Shown here in pieces: positions 1 to 9,746 of a stretch of 64,000 nucleotides of DNA; positions within the stretch are counted from its first letter, which is position 1, and each line of letters starts with the position of its first letter. The position numbers and the translations under genes are program-made. The notes below the pieces were generated by a model that saw only the letters and a list, made by a program, of their open reading frames with translations, was not told where the DNA came from and did no database searches. The stretch is taken from positions 106,767 to 170,766 of the forward strand of contig CAWKIA010000033.1 in NCBI GenBank assembly GCA_963849635.1, read 5' to 3'. The DNA comes from CAVRUD01 sp963849635. GTDB lineage: Bacteria > Chloroflexota > Chloroflexia > Thermomicrobiales > UBA6265.

Positions 1-241
1 GGAGCGGGATGATCGCCTGGTACTCGGGCGAGTCGTACCAGGCCTTTGCCTGCTCGACGCTCGGGAACTCGAGCAGGACGATCCGATGCGGCTCCCAGGC
101 GCCCTCCAGGGTCTCGTTGGCACCTGCTCGAACCAAGAATCTGCCGCCATATGCCGCCAGAATGCTCGGCACCTGAGCGGTGTACTCCTTGTAGCCCTCT
201 GGATCAAGAACGTCGACGTTGACGAGGACATAGCCCGCCAC
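1..241 (-). CDS. DUF1330 domain protein (3' end cut by window edge)
   Basis: Translating the minus strand from a GTG at 241 gives about 80 residues beginning VAGYVLVNVDVLDPEGYKEY, with later motifs FLVRAG and HRIVLLEFPS followed by EQAKAWYDSPEYQ. This order is characteristic of the DUF1330 family, small ferredoxin-fold (dimeric alpha/beta barrel) proteins of about 95 residues with no settled function. A good ribosome site (AAAGGAG) lies seven bases before the GTG. Only the last 15 or so residues are missing beyond the window edge. It is divergent from the next gene, so the 108 bases between them hold both promoters. Family call is firm; function unknown. Confidence 0.85.
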   Translation of the reverse strand, partial: MAGYVLVNVDVLDPEGYKEYTAQVPSILAAYGGRFLVRAGANETLEGAWEPHRIVLLEFPSVEQAKAWYDSPEYQAIIPL

Positions 242-349
242 GGTGCTGCTCCTTTCGTTGTGTAGGTCTCTTTTCTTTTCGCCGGAGAACCCGTGCCGTA
301 GGATGGACCACCTGAATATTGTGCCCTGTGTCGAGATCGGAGAACGACA

Positions 350-2974
350 ATGATGCGTTTCCCGTCTTCCCCCCACCTCACGCCGCTGCCACTTGAGACG
401 GCCTACAACGCCGATCGCGCCACGCTCGATGGCGGGCTCGCGCCCCACGGCGACGCCGAGACGTACTCGGATGGGACCGGGTACTACGGCAACCAGGTCT
501 TCAGCGGCATACCGTTCATGCTCGGCGGAAAAGATCGTCCGAACGTCATCCTCCTCTCGCCCACCGGCGGAGAGATCCGGATCGACACCGGCAGCCTGCT
601 CGCCACGTACGTCATCTTTGCCCACGTCGTCGAAAACCAACCTGCGCACGAGCCGTTCGAGCCCTTCCCACAGGGCGGCGTCCAGAGTGGCAACCTCGTC
701 GGTGGATGGGTCTCGGACTACGTGCTCCAATACGCCAACGGCGAGACGGCCGAAACCCGCATCGCGCGCCGCTTCGCGATCCAGCAGCGCTCCTTCACCT
801 GGGGCGCCAGCCCGTTTGCGGCCGTGCCCGCGCTCGGCCCTGCGCTCTTCTCCACCGCGACCGAAGACCACATCCTGGGCAGGGTGGCGCACGACAACTC
901 AGGCGAGGGGGAGTGTCGCCACGACTCGCGCCGCTACATGGGCGAGGAAACCCTCTGGCTCTATGCCCTGCCAAACCCACGCCCGGAGGTCCCCATCGAA
1001 GCCCTCGTGCTCCGTCCCCGCGAGGAGCGCTCTGTCATCTACGGCATCTCGACCACGACCCTTACTGAACATCCATTGCGCCTCGGGGTACGCCAGAAAC
1101 TGCTCCTCAGCCTGCCAGATGGTGTCACGCTCAATCGCCTTGGTGAACTCGACGGCGACTTCCGCGATCCTGAGATTGGCATCGACCTCGGCACGGTGAT
1201 CTCCGCCCGCCAAACCCTGACCTACGACACGGAGCGGTGGCTGGGCCAAGACCCGAACGTCCAACCCACCGCCGAGACCCAGAGCGTTGTGGTTGAGTAC
1301 GCGGCCCACCCCAAGGCCAAGCTCTACGTCGCCACAGGGCCGGAGTCCGTCCTGGCGAGCGACCTGCCCAGCTCCTCTGGCGGATCGACTGCTGACCTTC
1401 GGATGGAGGCGGTTGCAGCCGCCGACCGGCCGGTGGCGATCCGCATTCTCGATAAGGCGACCGGCCAGCCGATTCCCGTTCGGCTCCACATGCACGGCGT
1501 CGCCGGGGAATATCTACCGCCGCGTGGCAATCACCGCAAGGTCAACCCGTACTGGTTCGAGGACAACTACGGCGAGTTCGTCAACGGCCGCAACCAGTAC
1601 GCCTACATCTCGGGCGAGTGCATCGCCGATCTGCCGTTGGGGACGGTCTACGTCGAGATCAGCCGCGGCTACGAGATCGAGCCGATCCGGACCGCGGTCG
1701 AGGTGACGCCTGAAACCGGCACCCTGACCTTCGAGCTGGAGCGCCGCCTACCCTGGCGGGAGCGCGGCTGGGTGACGGCCGACACCCACGTCCACTTCCT
1801 CAGCCCGACCACTGCCCTGCTGGAGGGGGCGGCCGAGGGTGTCAACGTCGTCAACCTGCTCGCCAGCCAGTGGGGCGAGATGTTCAGCAACGTCACCGAC
1901 TTCGACGGTCGCACCACCCTCGGCGCCCGCGATTTTGGCGGCGATGGCGAGTTCCTGGTCCGGGTCGGGACCGAGAACCGGATGCAGGTCCTCGGCCACA
2001 TCTCCTTGCTCGGCTACAACGGCCCGATGATCCACCCCCTGTGCACGGGTGGTCCGGACGAGTCCGCCATCGGCGACCCCCAGGAGGTGACGATGGCGGA
2101 GTGGGCCAGCCGCTGCATCGAGCAGGGCGGCCTGGTCGTCATGCCGCACGGCCCCAACCCGAACGGGGAACGGGCGGCCGATATCGTCCTCGGTCTGATC
2201 CACGCGATCGAGATGATGACCTTCAACCCGTTCAACGCCCAGATCACACCCTTCGGCCTGGCCGACTGGTACCGCTACCAGAACCTGGGCTACCAGATCC
2301 CCCTCAGCGGCGGCTCCGACAAGATGTCGGCCTCCTCGCTCCTGGGCGGGATCCGGACATACGCCCATCTGGGTGATACGGCATTCACGTATCAGGGCTG
2401 GATGGACGCGATGCGAGCCGGCAACACCTTTGTCACGGTCGGCCCGCTGATCGAGTTCGCGGTGGAGGGCAAACCCGCCGGAAGCCGGATCGAGATGGCT
2501 GCCGGCGGCGGCACCGTCGACGTGACCTGGACGGTCGAGTCAGTCCGCTGCCCGATCGAGAAGATCGAAGTGATCGTGGGCGGACTGACTGTCGATGAGG
2601 TGACCGTCAACGGGCTCTCCCACACCGGCCACGTCGCCGTGCCGGTGCCGGCATCGACCTGGGTCGCCCTGCGAGTGCGTGGCAGCCTGAGTGACCGACC
2701 CGGCGATATCGCCGCCCACACGAGCGCCGTCCAGATCCTGGTCGACGGCAAAGAGCTCTTCTCGACGGTCGATGCGGTCAACCTCCTGGAGCAGATTGAA
2801 GGCACCCTGGCCTACGTCGACACCATCGCCCCCCGTCCGGAAGCCCAGCGCTACCGGCAGCTCCGCGCCACCCTGGAGACCGCCCACAACCGGATGCACA
2901 ACCGCCTCCACGCTCAGGGTGTCGCCCACCTGCACACCCCCATCCATCACCACGACGCCCACCGGGAGCATTGA
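350..2974 (+). CDS. CehA/McbA family metallohydrolase (PHP-like)
   Basis: An 874-residue protein. The C-terminal half has the layout of CehA/McbA family metal-dependent hydrolases, a PHP-superfamily branch that includes carbaryl hydrolase: ADTHVHFLSP near residue 478 (metal-binding HxH), MPHGPNPNG near 597 and SGGSDKMSASS near 653. The N-terminal half (about 1-470) looks like beta-rich accessory domains, and the last 60 residues are His-rich and helical. No signal peptide is visible. Start is the first of two adjacent ATGs, with GGAGAACGACA upstream. It is followed by a strong hairpin and a convergent gene, so it is probably monocistronic. The family is seen from motifs; the substrate cannot be told. 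Confidence 0.85.
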   Translation: MMRFPSSPHLTPLPLETAYNADRATLDGGLAPHGDAETYSDGTGYYGNQVFSGIPFMLGGKDRPNVILLSPTGGEIRIDTGSLLATYVIFAHVVENQPAHEPFEPFPQGGVQSGNLVGGWVSDYVLQYANGETAETRIARRFAIQQRSFTWGASPFAAVPALGPALFSTATEDHILGRVAHDNSGEGECRHDSRRYMGEETLWLYALPNPRPEVPIEALVLRPREERSVIYGISTTTLTEHPLRLGVRQKLLLSLPDGVTLNRLGELDGDFRDPEIGIDLGTVISARQTLTYDTERWLGQDPNVQPTAETQSVVVEYAAHPKAKLYVATGPESVLASDLPSSSGGSTADLRMEAVAAADRPVAIRILDKATGQPIPVRLHMHGVAGEYLPPRGNHRKVNPYWFEDNYGEFVNGRNQYAYISGECIADLPLGTVYVEISRGYEIEPIRTAVEVTPETGTLTFELERRLPWRERGWVTADTHVHFLSPTTALLEGAAEGVNVVNLLASQWGEMFSNVTDFDGRTTLGARDFGGDGEFLVRVGTENRMQVLGHISLLGYNGPMIHPLCTGGPDESAIGDPQEVTMAEWASRCIEQGGLVVMPHGPNPNGERAADIVLGLIHAIEMMTFNPFNAQITPFGLADWYRYQNLGYQIPLSGGSDKMSASSLLGGIRTYAHLGDTAFTYQGWMDAMRAGNTFVTVGPLIEFAVEGKPAGSRIEMAAGGGTVDVTWTVESVRCPIEKIEVIVGGLTVDEVTVNGLSHTGHVAVPVPASTWVALRVRGSLSDRPGDIAAHTSAVQILVDGKELFSTVDAVNLLEQIEGTLAYVDTIAPRPEAQRYRQLRATLETAHNRMHNRLHAQGVAHLHTPIHHHDAHREH

Positions 2975-2994
2975 GGCAACTGTTCGCGGCGACC

Positions 2995-3023
2995 GCGGGC
3001 CCCACACCTGACGTGGGGCCCGC
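2995..3023 (+). terminator. GC-rich hairpin after the metallohydrolase gene
   Basis: Perfect 11-bp stem GCGGGCCCCAC / GTGGGGCCCGC with a 7-base loop, starting 20 bases after the stop codon and between two convergent genes. No U-tract follows, so it is either a weak bidirectional terminator or an mRNA 3'-end stabiliser. Confidence 0.6.
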
Positions 3024-3094
3024 GTATTGGAGACATCCGGGGTACAGGACCCGGGTTTGGTCCTGGCAACATAGACATCGTCTCCGCACCAACG

Positions 3095-3910
3095 TTACAT
3101 GCCAAGTTGTCCCAGAATGGCCCGCCCGATCTCGTTCCTACTCGCCCTGTTGAGCATGGAGAACGGCATCCGCGCCGCCGGGCCAAAGACGAGCAGTGGC
3201 TGGGATCCGTTGGCCAATTGAATCCGCTGACACGTCACGTCGTATGGCCCCATCCCGAGATGATCGCGCGGCATCGTCCAAAGCGGCACCCAACCGTCCG
3301 GATTGGCGAACGAGATACGGTCGCGAATGTGTTTGGCGACCGAGACAATGATCACGTCCGGAGTGAGATATTCGATAAGGCGATGCCAGAGCGGGATTCC
3401 ATCAGCCAGGAGGGCAACTTTCTCGCGATCCAAATTCGACCAGGTCGGGTCGGTGGCCAGCGGCGAGCAAAGGTCGGAGTGCACGGCGGTATTTGGGGCG
3501 CCGTCGTAGAAGCTGGCGCCGATCCCATGCAGTACCTGCTCGAACCAATCGAACCAAGTCCGATACGGCGCAATCCGAAAATAGTCGTGGAGTGCGGAGA
3601 GATAGGAGGCCCGTGCCGGCTCGCCTGAGTTCCGTAGATCGACACGTTCTGCTGCGCGAAATCGCAGAAATGGATCGTCCGCCGGGAATTCTCGCCGGGA
3701 TGGATTGAGCGCGACCGTGACGACCTTCAGCGCCGACGAGGCGTAGCGATTCCGGTCGCCCCAGTACGGCAACGGGATGGATGGCCGCACAACGGCAGTG
3801 TTGTCGGCGGCGTTCAGGTAGATGCGCCGGGCCTCGTCGATGATTGCGGTCAACTCGGGATCGATCAACGGTTGCTGCTTCTCCAGGGGATGGTGGATCG
3901 CAACGATCAC
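3095..3910 (-). CDS. Hypothetical protein, possibly uracil-DNA-glycosylase-like fold
   Basis: A 271-residue soluble protein read from a GTG with GAGG about 13 bases upstream. No signal peptide or membrane segment. Recognisable pieces are VVTVALNPSRREF near residue 64, a HSDLCSPLATDPTW segment near 143 and DVIIVSVAKHIRD near 188. The order (a strand ending in LNP, a central segment with polar residues, a later strand with a lysine/histidine pair) resembles the uracil-DNA glycosylase superfamily, but the canonical catalytic motifs are not clearly present. I would call it hypothetical, with the UDG-like fold as a suggestion. It is convergent with the metallohydrolase and stands alone. Confidence 0.6.
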   Translation of the reverse strand: MIVAIHHPLEKQQPLIDPELTAIIDEARRIYLNAADNTAVVRPSIPLPYWGDRNRYASSALKVVTVALNPSRREFPADDPFLRFRAAERVDLRNSGEPARASYLSALHDYFRIAPYRTWFDWFEQVLHGIGASFYDGAPNTAVHSDLCSPLATDPTWSNLDREKVALLADGIPLWHRLIEYLTPDVIIVSVAKHIRDRISFANPDGWVPLWTMPRDHLGMGPYDVTCQRIQLANGSQPLLVFGPAARMPFSMLNRASRNEIGRAILGQLGM

Positions 3911-4130
3911 CTTGCGGTTCCTCTACCGCACAAACCGTGCGCGTGACCGATTGACATGGCGTGGGCGCGACCTATACTCGGACCACCTCAGCATCCAGAT
4001 AACCGCGGCGTGGCGCGTCGTTGTGCGCCAAAACGCAGGGCAGTCAGAATGGCAGAACCGGCTGGGGCCGATCGGTCCTGGCCTGCGTGCGGCTCAGAAG
4101 CGATCGGCCATCGCGAAGGGGCGCGCGGCA

Positions 4131-6168
4131 ATGGATGGTCGGCGATTCGACGCTCTGGCGAAGGCTCTGGCGGCACAGCGCAGTCGCCGCGGAGTGCTCC
4201 GAGGTCTCGCGGCGAGCCTCAGCGGGGTGCTGGTAGGCGTCATGGGACGCCGCAGGTTTGCGGGCGCACAGAAGGTGTCGTCGGTCCGTCAATCTGACGA
4301 GATCGGGTCCGGATTCGAGGCCTGCGGTGACGGGGTATGCCGAGCGCCAAAGACCCAGCTTCAGAATCGCCCGTTTCAGGTGTGGTGTACCTCCTCGCTA
4401 AAGACGAACGACTCCGCAGGATGCACCGCATCTGGGTGCCGTTGCCACCTCTACTGGCGCAAGAGACCCAACGGCGATTGGGTACACGCCGCCGATCAGA
4501 ATGTGAAGAAGAACATCCAGGACGACGACGAGATTTACAAATCGCAGTACGACTACGAGTGCCGCTGTCAGAAAGCAAGGGCGGACGGCTCGGCCACTGT
4601 CGACGAAGCGGCGCAGGCACTGCCGGATCTGGCGAGCGCCTTCGATATGCCTGAGGGGTTTGCGCTGGACGAAGCCTGGGAGATCTACGACGCATCGGCC
4701 CTTATCGCTCTGGGTGTGGCCCTACAGACCGTCGACCAGATGGCGCCTGATTTCCTGGTTGGCTTCCAGTCGACGGTCTCGCGATGCCTCGACGATGGCC
4801 CATGTGACGAGGTGCGGATCACCACGATCGCGCACACCGACGCGGCCGCGGCGTCCGCGAAGACGGAGGCGGTCTTCTACGGCCTCCCAGCGACCGCGGC
4901 CAACATGACGGGAGCCTACCTCCTGGAGGGGGTCGGGCAGAGCCAGTTCACCGCCACGTATCCGATCGACGATGAGTCGGGCCCGCTCGAGGCGATCCAC
5001 ATCGGGTTCCACCTCGAAGAGCTCTCGGGCGAGGTGATGTGGACCGGCAGCAGTCCGACGATCGATGAAGCAAAGTCTGTTGCCGACGAGGTGATCATCG
5101 CGCTGTCGAAGGTCTATGACGTCGGCACCTATTCCAGACGCCAGCGGCTTGACGCTGCGTTTTCAGGGAGAAGCGTCCAACCTCGTGGTCCCGCTGGTGC
5201 AGAACGAGATCACGATCCCGCTTGTGGGCCGGTTGCCGGACGAGCAGGCGATCTACGATATGGAATTTGCGCAGGTGCTCAATGGCATCCGCTGGCGCCA
5301 CGAGGTGCCGGGCGTTGAGGGAGCACCGGCGCTCATCGTGATCAACACGGTCTTGCAGATGCCAAATCTGGAGACCGCCAAATCGTACCTGGACCGATGG
5401 CCGGGGTTGTTCCAGGAGGTTTTGGACCTCCAGGGAATCGTGGGCGAGGTGGTCGATCCTGCCGTCCTCCTCGGGGACGAGGGGTACCACAGTGCCTACG
5501 CCTTCACCCTCGACACAGGCGACGGAACCGTTGTGGATGGGCTCAATCTGGCGGGCCTTTTCCAGGGACCGACCTCGACCTGGTTCGCCTCGGTCAGCCT
5601 ACGCTCGTCGGCGCCACGGCCCTTCGATCCGGAGGTGTCGACACTCGTAGAGGAATATCAGGCGAAACTCGGAGGCATTGCCGGATCGGGATTCATCTCG
5701 GCCTACGACAGCATCTTGCGTTGGACGCTGAACACCGGCACAGAGTATCTGCCTGTGCTCCTGCCGACCGTGCCGATGCCGGACATTTCCGCCCTGCTTC
5801 CCCAGGTCGACGAATCCCCGCGGGAGCCTTGCCTTGATGCTAATAGCTGTCCAGACGCTGCTCCATGCTGCTCGGAGGTCTGCTGTCGGACAGGCGAGGC
5901 GTGTATCGATTCGGAATGTTGTCCGGCGGCGGCCGTCTGCGGCGCGTTCTGTTGTCCACCCGACGAGACGTGCGGCGGCGGCAGTTGCTGCCCACCCACG
6001 GCGCTCTGCGGCGGGGTCTGCTGCGAGTTCGAGAGTGTCTGCGCCGCCGATCGGTGCTGCCTGCTTGACGACCTCTGTGTCTCCAGCGACGGCGCGAGCC
6101 GAACCTGCTGCACCGAAGAGGACGGGACCTGCGTCGACGGCGCCTGCGTCGCCGGCACGACGGGATAG
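4131..6168 (+). pseudogene. Tat-exported protein with Cys-rich C-terminus, one frameshift
   Basis: Two overlapping ORFs join into one protein. The first, from ATG 4131 to 5318, begins with a Tat-type leader (SRRGVLRGLAA followed by a hydrophobic stretch). It then has a short Cys-rich segment and a globular domain. The second (5116-6168, another frame) continues with GLTLRFQGEASNLV and a second globular domain and ends in about 110 residues dense in CC pairs (PCCSEVCC, CCPPDETC, CCPPTALC), like EB/keratin-type Cys modules. The frame change lies near 5118-5150. The protein is probably exported and disulfide-bonded. Alternatively, the halves are two overlapping genes, but the second ORF has no good ribosome site. 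Function unknown. Confidence 0.65.
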
Positions 6169-6290
6169 GCGGAACTCCCTCCAGGTCTTGCGGTGCGCCA
6201 AACGACCGAGGCGTGAGAGGATTGACCATGTCCAAGTCGGGGTCACGTTCTGGGGAGAGGCCGTGGAGTCGAGGTTAGGAGTGATGGGCG

Positions 6291-7265
6291 ATGCGTGATG
6301 TGACGGTGTTCAGTGGCAGCGCTCATCCGGACCTGGCGGCGGAGATCTGCCAGCATCTCGGCGTGCCGGTCAGCCCGACCACGATTCGCCGGTTCGGCAA
6401 CGGCTGTCTCCAGGTGCAACTCAACGCGAACTGCCGCCAGAACGACGTCTTCATCGTCCAGACGCTGGCTCCCCCGGTCCACGACCACCTCATGGAGCTC
6501 ATGCTGATGCTGGACGCGGCCCGTGGCGCCTCCGCCGCGCGGGTGACGGCCGTGATCCCGTACTACTCCTACGCGCGCTCGGACAAGAAGGACGCGCCGC
6601 GGATCTCGATCGCCGCCAGGCTGGTTGCCGATCTGCTGGCCACTTCCGGCGCAAATCGGGTCCTGACGATGGCGTTGCACGCGGCCCAGGTCCACGGCTT
6701 CTTCAGCGTGCCCGTCGATCACCTCAACGCCCTGGGAACCCTCGCCACGCACTACGCGAACCGGGACCTGACGAACACCGTCGTCGTATCGCCCGATCTC
6801 GGCAACGCGAAGTCGGCGACGCAGTTCGCGCGGATGTTGGGCCTGCCGGTCGCGGCGGGGAGCAAGCAGCGGATCGACGACGAGACTGTCGTGATCGATG
6901 CGATCGTCGGCGATGTCGAGGGCCGGGAGATCATTGTCCTCGACGACGAGATCGCGACCGGCGGGACCATCTTCGAACTCTTGCAGCGACTCCGGGAACG
7001 CCGGGCGGGGAGTGTCTCCATCGCCTGCACCCACGGGCTCTTCATCGGGAACGCGATCGAGCGCCTGCGCCAAGAGCCGGACGTGCGTGAGGTGGTGCGG
7101 ACGAACACGGTGCCGCTCGCCGAGGAACGGCTCCTGGACCAGATGTACACCTGCTCGATCGCGCCGTTGTTCGCGGAGGCGATCCGCCGAACCCACGACG
7201 GCGAGTCGATCAGCAGCATGTTCGCGGCGGAGTCACGGGTTGCGGGGAGCAGATCGTTGTCCTAG
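6291..7265 (+). CDS. prs: Ribose-phosphate diphosphokinase (divergent PRPP synthetase)
   Basis: 324 residues, full length for PRPP synthetase, which makes phosphoribosyl pyrophosphate from ribose 5-phosphate and ATP for nucleotide, His and Trp synthesis. Visible family landmarks are VIPYYSYARSDKK (ATP/flexible-loop region), the segment LHAAQVHGFF, and IIVLDDEIATGGTI, the PRPP-binding loop. Several usual residues differ: the common DLHAGQ is ALHAAQ here and the common DDMIDTAGT is DDEIATGGT. AGGAG lies before the ATG. It is about 120 bases downstream of the Cys-rich gene and seems independent. Because of the changes it may be a secondary, non-housekeeping paralogue. Confidence 0.85.
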   Translation: MRDVTVFSGSAHPDLAAEICQHLGVPVSPTTIRRFGNGCLQVQLNANCRQNDVFIVQTLAPPVHDHLMELMLMLDAARGASAARVTAVIPYYSYARSDKKDAPRISIAARLVADLLATSGANRVLTMALHAAQVHGFFSVPVDHLNALGTLATHYANRDLTNTVVVSPDLGNAKSATQFARMLGLPVAAGSKQRIDDETVVIDAIVGDVEGREIIVLDDEIATGGTIFELLQRLRERRAGSVSIACTHGLFIGNAIERLRQEPDVREVVRTNTVPLAEERLLDQMYTCSIAPLFAEAIRRTHDGESISSMFAAESRVAGSRSLS

Positions 7266-7755
7266 CTCCTCGACACCACTTCCCCTATTCTGCGGAGCAC
7301 GGCAGGAGGAAGGACGGCCCTCACCCCCTAACCCCTCTCCTCTGCGGGGCTGACAAGGGGAGGTATCGAAACGGAAGGACGTGGAACGGCGGAGCATCCT
7401 CTGGCGGAATTCCGACGGTGGCGGGGGTTCTGCCCACGGGAACGCCGCGATCAACCGGACTCGCGGATCACCGCGTTTGCGGTCGGTCTCGTCCAACTTG
7501 GGCAATCAATGGCCTAGTGGTCCGCACTTCGCCACTACCCCATCCGTCCTATGTGGGGCGGATCAGGGAGCGGGTTCGCGGGGGCTACGACCGAGCGGGA
7601 CGTCCGCTGGGAGCGTGCGCTGCCCAGGCCCGGATCCCCGCCGGGTGTGTCGCTTACTTGCAAGAGAGAACGTATGTTCTTTGTAGTCAAAACGAACACC
7701 GAGGTCAAAGACCTTAGGTTCGATATAGGAAGGCGCCTTGGTGGGGAAACTATGC
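7266..7755. other. Intergenic region with no convincing gene
   Basis: About 490 bases between two genes pointing toward each other. Open frames here show no family signature or codon-position bias that I can see. Around 7318-7340 there is a run CCCTCACCCCCTAACCCC, a C-rich motif that I have seen as a dispersed intergenic repeat in high-GC genomes. No clear hairpin terminator found. Confidence 0.4.
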
Positions 7756-8334
7756 TCATTCCTCTTCCGAGGTCAGGGAATCAAAGACCTTGAGACGCCA
7801 TCGTTCGTAGGCGAAGAAGGCCGCGATGAGGATCAGGGCAACGACCGCGCCGAGCGTTACCGCGATCACGGTGCGGTGGTTGGTGAGCACGTCGCCGGCA
7901 AGGATGGCAACGCCGGTGCCGGCGACGACGCTATTGATGACGGCGATCATGCTCGCGCTGGTGGTGAACAGCGCAACGAACAGGCCGAGCCCGAGCGAGG
8001 GCTCAGAGCTTGCCTCCGGCCAGCGTCCGCGCCGGGCAGCGAAGTACACGCCGGCCTCGGGCGTGAGCGTGCGGTAGTAGGCGCGGATGCCGGCGATGCC
8101 GGTAAGGCAGCGCATGTTCTCAAGCGCGCTGTCGACGAGACGGACGATCGTGAAGATGCCGAGCACGAATAGGGCCGGCAAGGACGATGGCGGCAAAGGG
8201 CACGAACACCTCACGAGATCGCGACGCGAATCCCATCGCGACGAGGGAGCTCGACAGCGCAACGAGGTAGAGCGATGTCCGCGCCGCGGCGTCGCTGACT
8301 GTCGAATTCGCCGCCGTTTGGAGCACAAACGCAG
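7756..8334 (-). pseudogene. Membrane protein lacking its N-terminus, one frameshift
   Basis: Read on the minus strand, two frames join: FVLQTAANSTVSDAAARTSL and LYLVALSSSLVAMGFASRS up to about 8190, then PALFVLGIFTIVRLVD to SLTSEEE at 7756. The frame change is near 8184 and one surplus base explains it. Three or four hydrophobic segments are visible (SLYLVALSSSLVAMGF; LFVLGIFTIVRLV; FVALFTTSASMIAVI; VIAVTLGAVVALILIAAFF). I recall a family of small bacterial membrane proteins of unknown function with this body and an N-terminus like MDDKERQSAFLSALATEHF. That N-terminus is missing here but appears at 17751-17690. Function unknown. Confidence 0.6.
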
Positions 8335-8797
8335 CACAATTACACGGGAACGGTGCCGTTTGAGCTGTCGGTGCCGCTTGGTAGTAGGGGCGAGACAGAT
8401 GACGAACGGGAAGCAGCTGCTTAGGCTTACGCGGGCCTTGGCGAGCGAAACGACTATGCGTCAATTTTGAATACAGCGCGACGGGATTGATTCCAGCCGA
8501 TACTTGCCCTCCTAAACTAGGCGTCGGCAGCTTGCGCCAAGCGCCCAGATCTGACATTAGGATATCGGGAACGAGTTGACTTAGATCCGATCAACCTCTC
8601 TGTGACCGAAGAAGACGTCCGGGCGCTAGCGGCAGACTAGGGCGTGTCCGCAAACTCTGGGCGGTGATCGGGGTGCTCTCGGACTGCCGCCTGCCCCTGA
8701 ACCATGACGGCCCGCGGACCGGAGTGGCGCACATGGCGGTTGTTGCGATATCCCTCTCTCCGGGACGGGTCCGCGTTCGCGGACGGGAGGGATGCGT

Positions 8798-9746
8798 ATG
8801 CGCTTCGGTGTCTTCAGCTTCGGCCGCGCCCCCTACGGCGAGTTGGCCCGGCGGTTCCGGCTCGCCGAGGAGCTCGGCTTCGCCAGCGCCTGGGTCGACG
8901 ACGACCTGCTGGTGCCGCGCTACTCGGACTTCGAGCCGTGGACGGTGCTCGGCGCCCTGGCCCGCGACACCGAGCGCATCCGCCTCGGGACGATGGTGAC
9001 CGCGGTCACCTTCCGCCACCCATCCTTCCTCGCCGCCCAGGTCGTGACGCTCGACCACGTCTCCGACGGCCGGGCCGAGCTTGGGCTGGGCGCCGGCGGC
9101 CACCCCCACCCGTACGGCGCGTTCTCCCAGCATCCGTGGACGGCGCGGGAGCGGGCCGAGCGGCTGGAGGAGCAAGCGGCGATCATCGGCCCGCTGCTCC
9201 GCGGGGAGGTCGTCACCCGCGAGGGGCAGCACTACCCGGTCGCGGACGCCCAGGCGCCGCCGGCGGTGCAGCGGCCTCGCCCCCCGTTCACCGTCGCCGC
9301 CCACGGCGACCGCGGGCTGCGGACGGTGGCCCGCCACGCCGACGGCTGGAACAGCCTCGGCGGCCAGCCCTACTCGGCGGAGGGCCGCGAGACCCGACCG
9401 GGTTCCGTTAGCTGACGGCGGTCGCCGAAACGGCGGCGCTTGTCCGAGCGGCTGGCCGGGTTCTGCCGCGAGGCTGGGCCGCGACCCGGCGACGGTCTGG
9501 CGCTCGGTGCAGGCGTTGAAACCGGCGCCCGACCCGTTCGCCTCGCTGGACGCCTTCGACGAGTACGTCGGCGCCTACGGCAAGATCGGCATCGACGAGG
9601 TGATCTTCTACTGGCCGCCGATCGAACTGTTCGGCCACCGTGGCCCGGTGCCGGCGGAGATGCAGGCTCGGTTCGAGCGGATCGCTGCCCAGCGGATCGC
9701 TCCTGGTGGAGCGCCACCGAGGCGGAGCAGCGAGGGACGACCGTGA
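8798..9746 (+). pseudogene. LLM-class flavin-dependent oxidoreductase, frameshifted (copy 1)
   Basis: Luciferase-like monooxygenase fold. The first frame gives MRFGVFSFGRAPYGELARRF, DDDLLVPRYSDFEPW, ALARDTERIRLGTMVTAVT, LDHVSDGRAELGLGAGG and a VAAHGDRGLRTVARHADGWN segment, then hits a stop at 9413. The C-terminal part continues in other frames: RLSERLAGFC near 9440, then LGRDPATVWRSVQ to IAAQRI up to the TGA at 9744. At least two, probably three, frame changes lie between 9395 and 9480. Start at 8798 is chosen because GGGAGG sits seven bases upstream. Its stop overlaps the GTG of the next copy (GTGA), an operon-like junction. Such enzymes use FMN or F420; substrate unknown. Confidence 0.7.

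Noticed and set aside
1890..1906. AACGTCACCGACTTCG as a further ECF box
   Set aside because: It lies within the metallohydrolase coding sequence, with the wrong spacing and orientation of boxes.
3822..4130. 103-codon N-terminal extension of the Cys-rich gene
   Set aside because: It overlaps the start of the opposite gene, has no domain, and the Tat leader begins at ATG 4131.
8591..9337. 248-codon minus-strand frame opposite the first LLM gene
   Set aside because: Arg/Gly/Pro-rich shadow of the high-GC coding strand with no recognisable motif.
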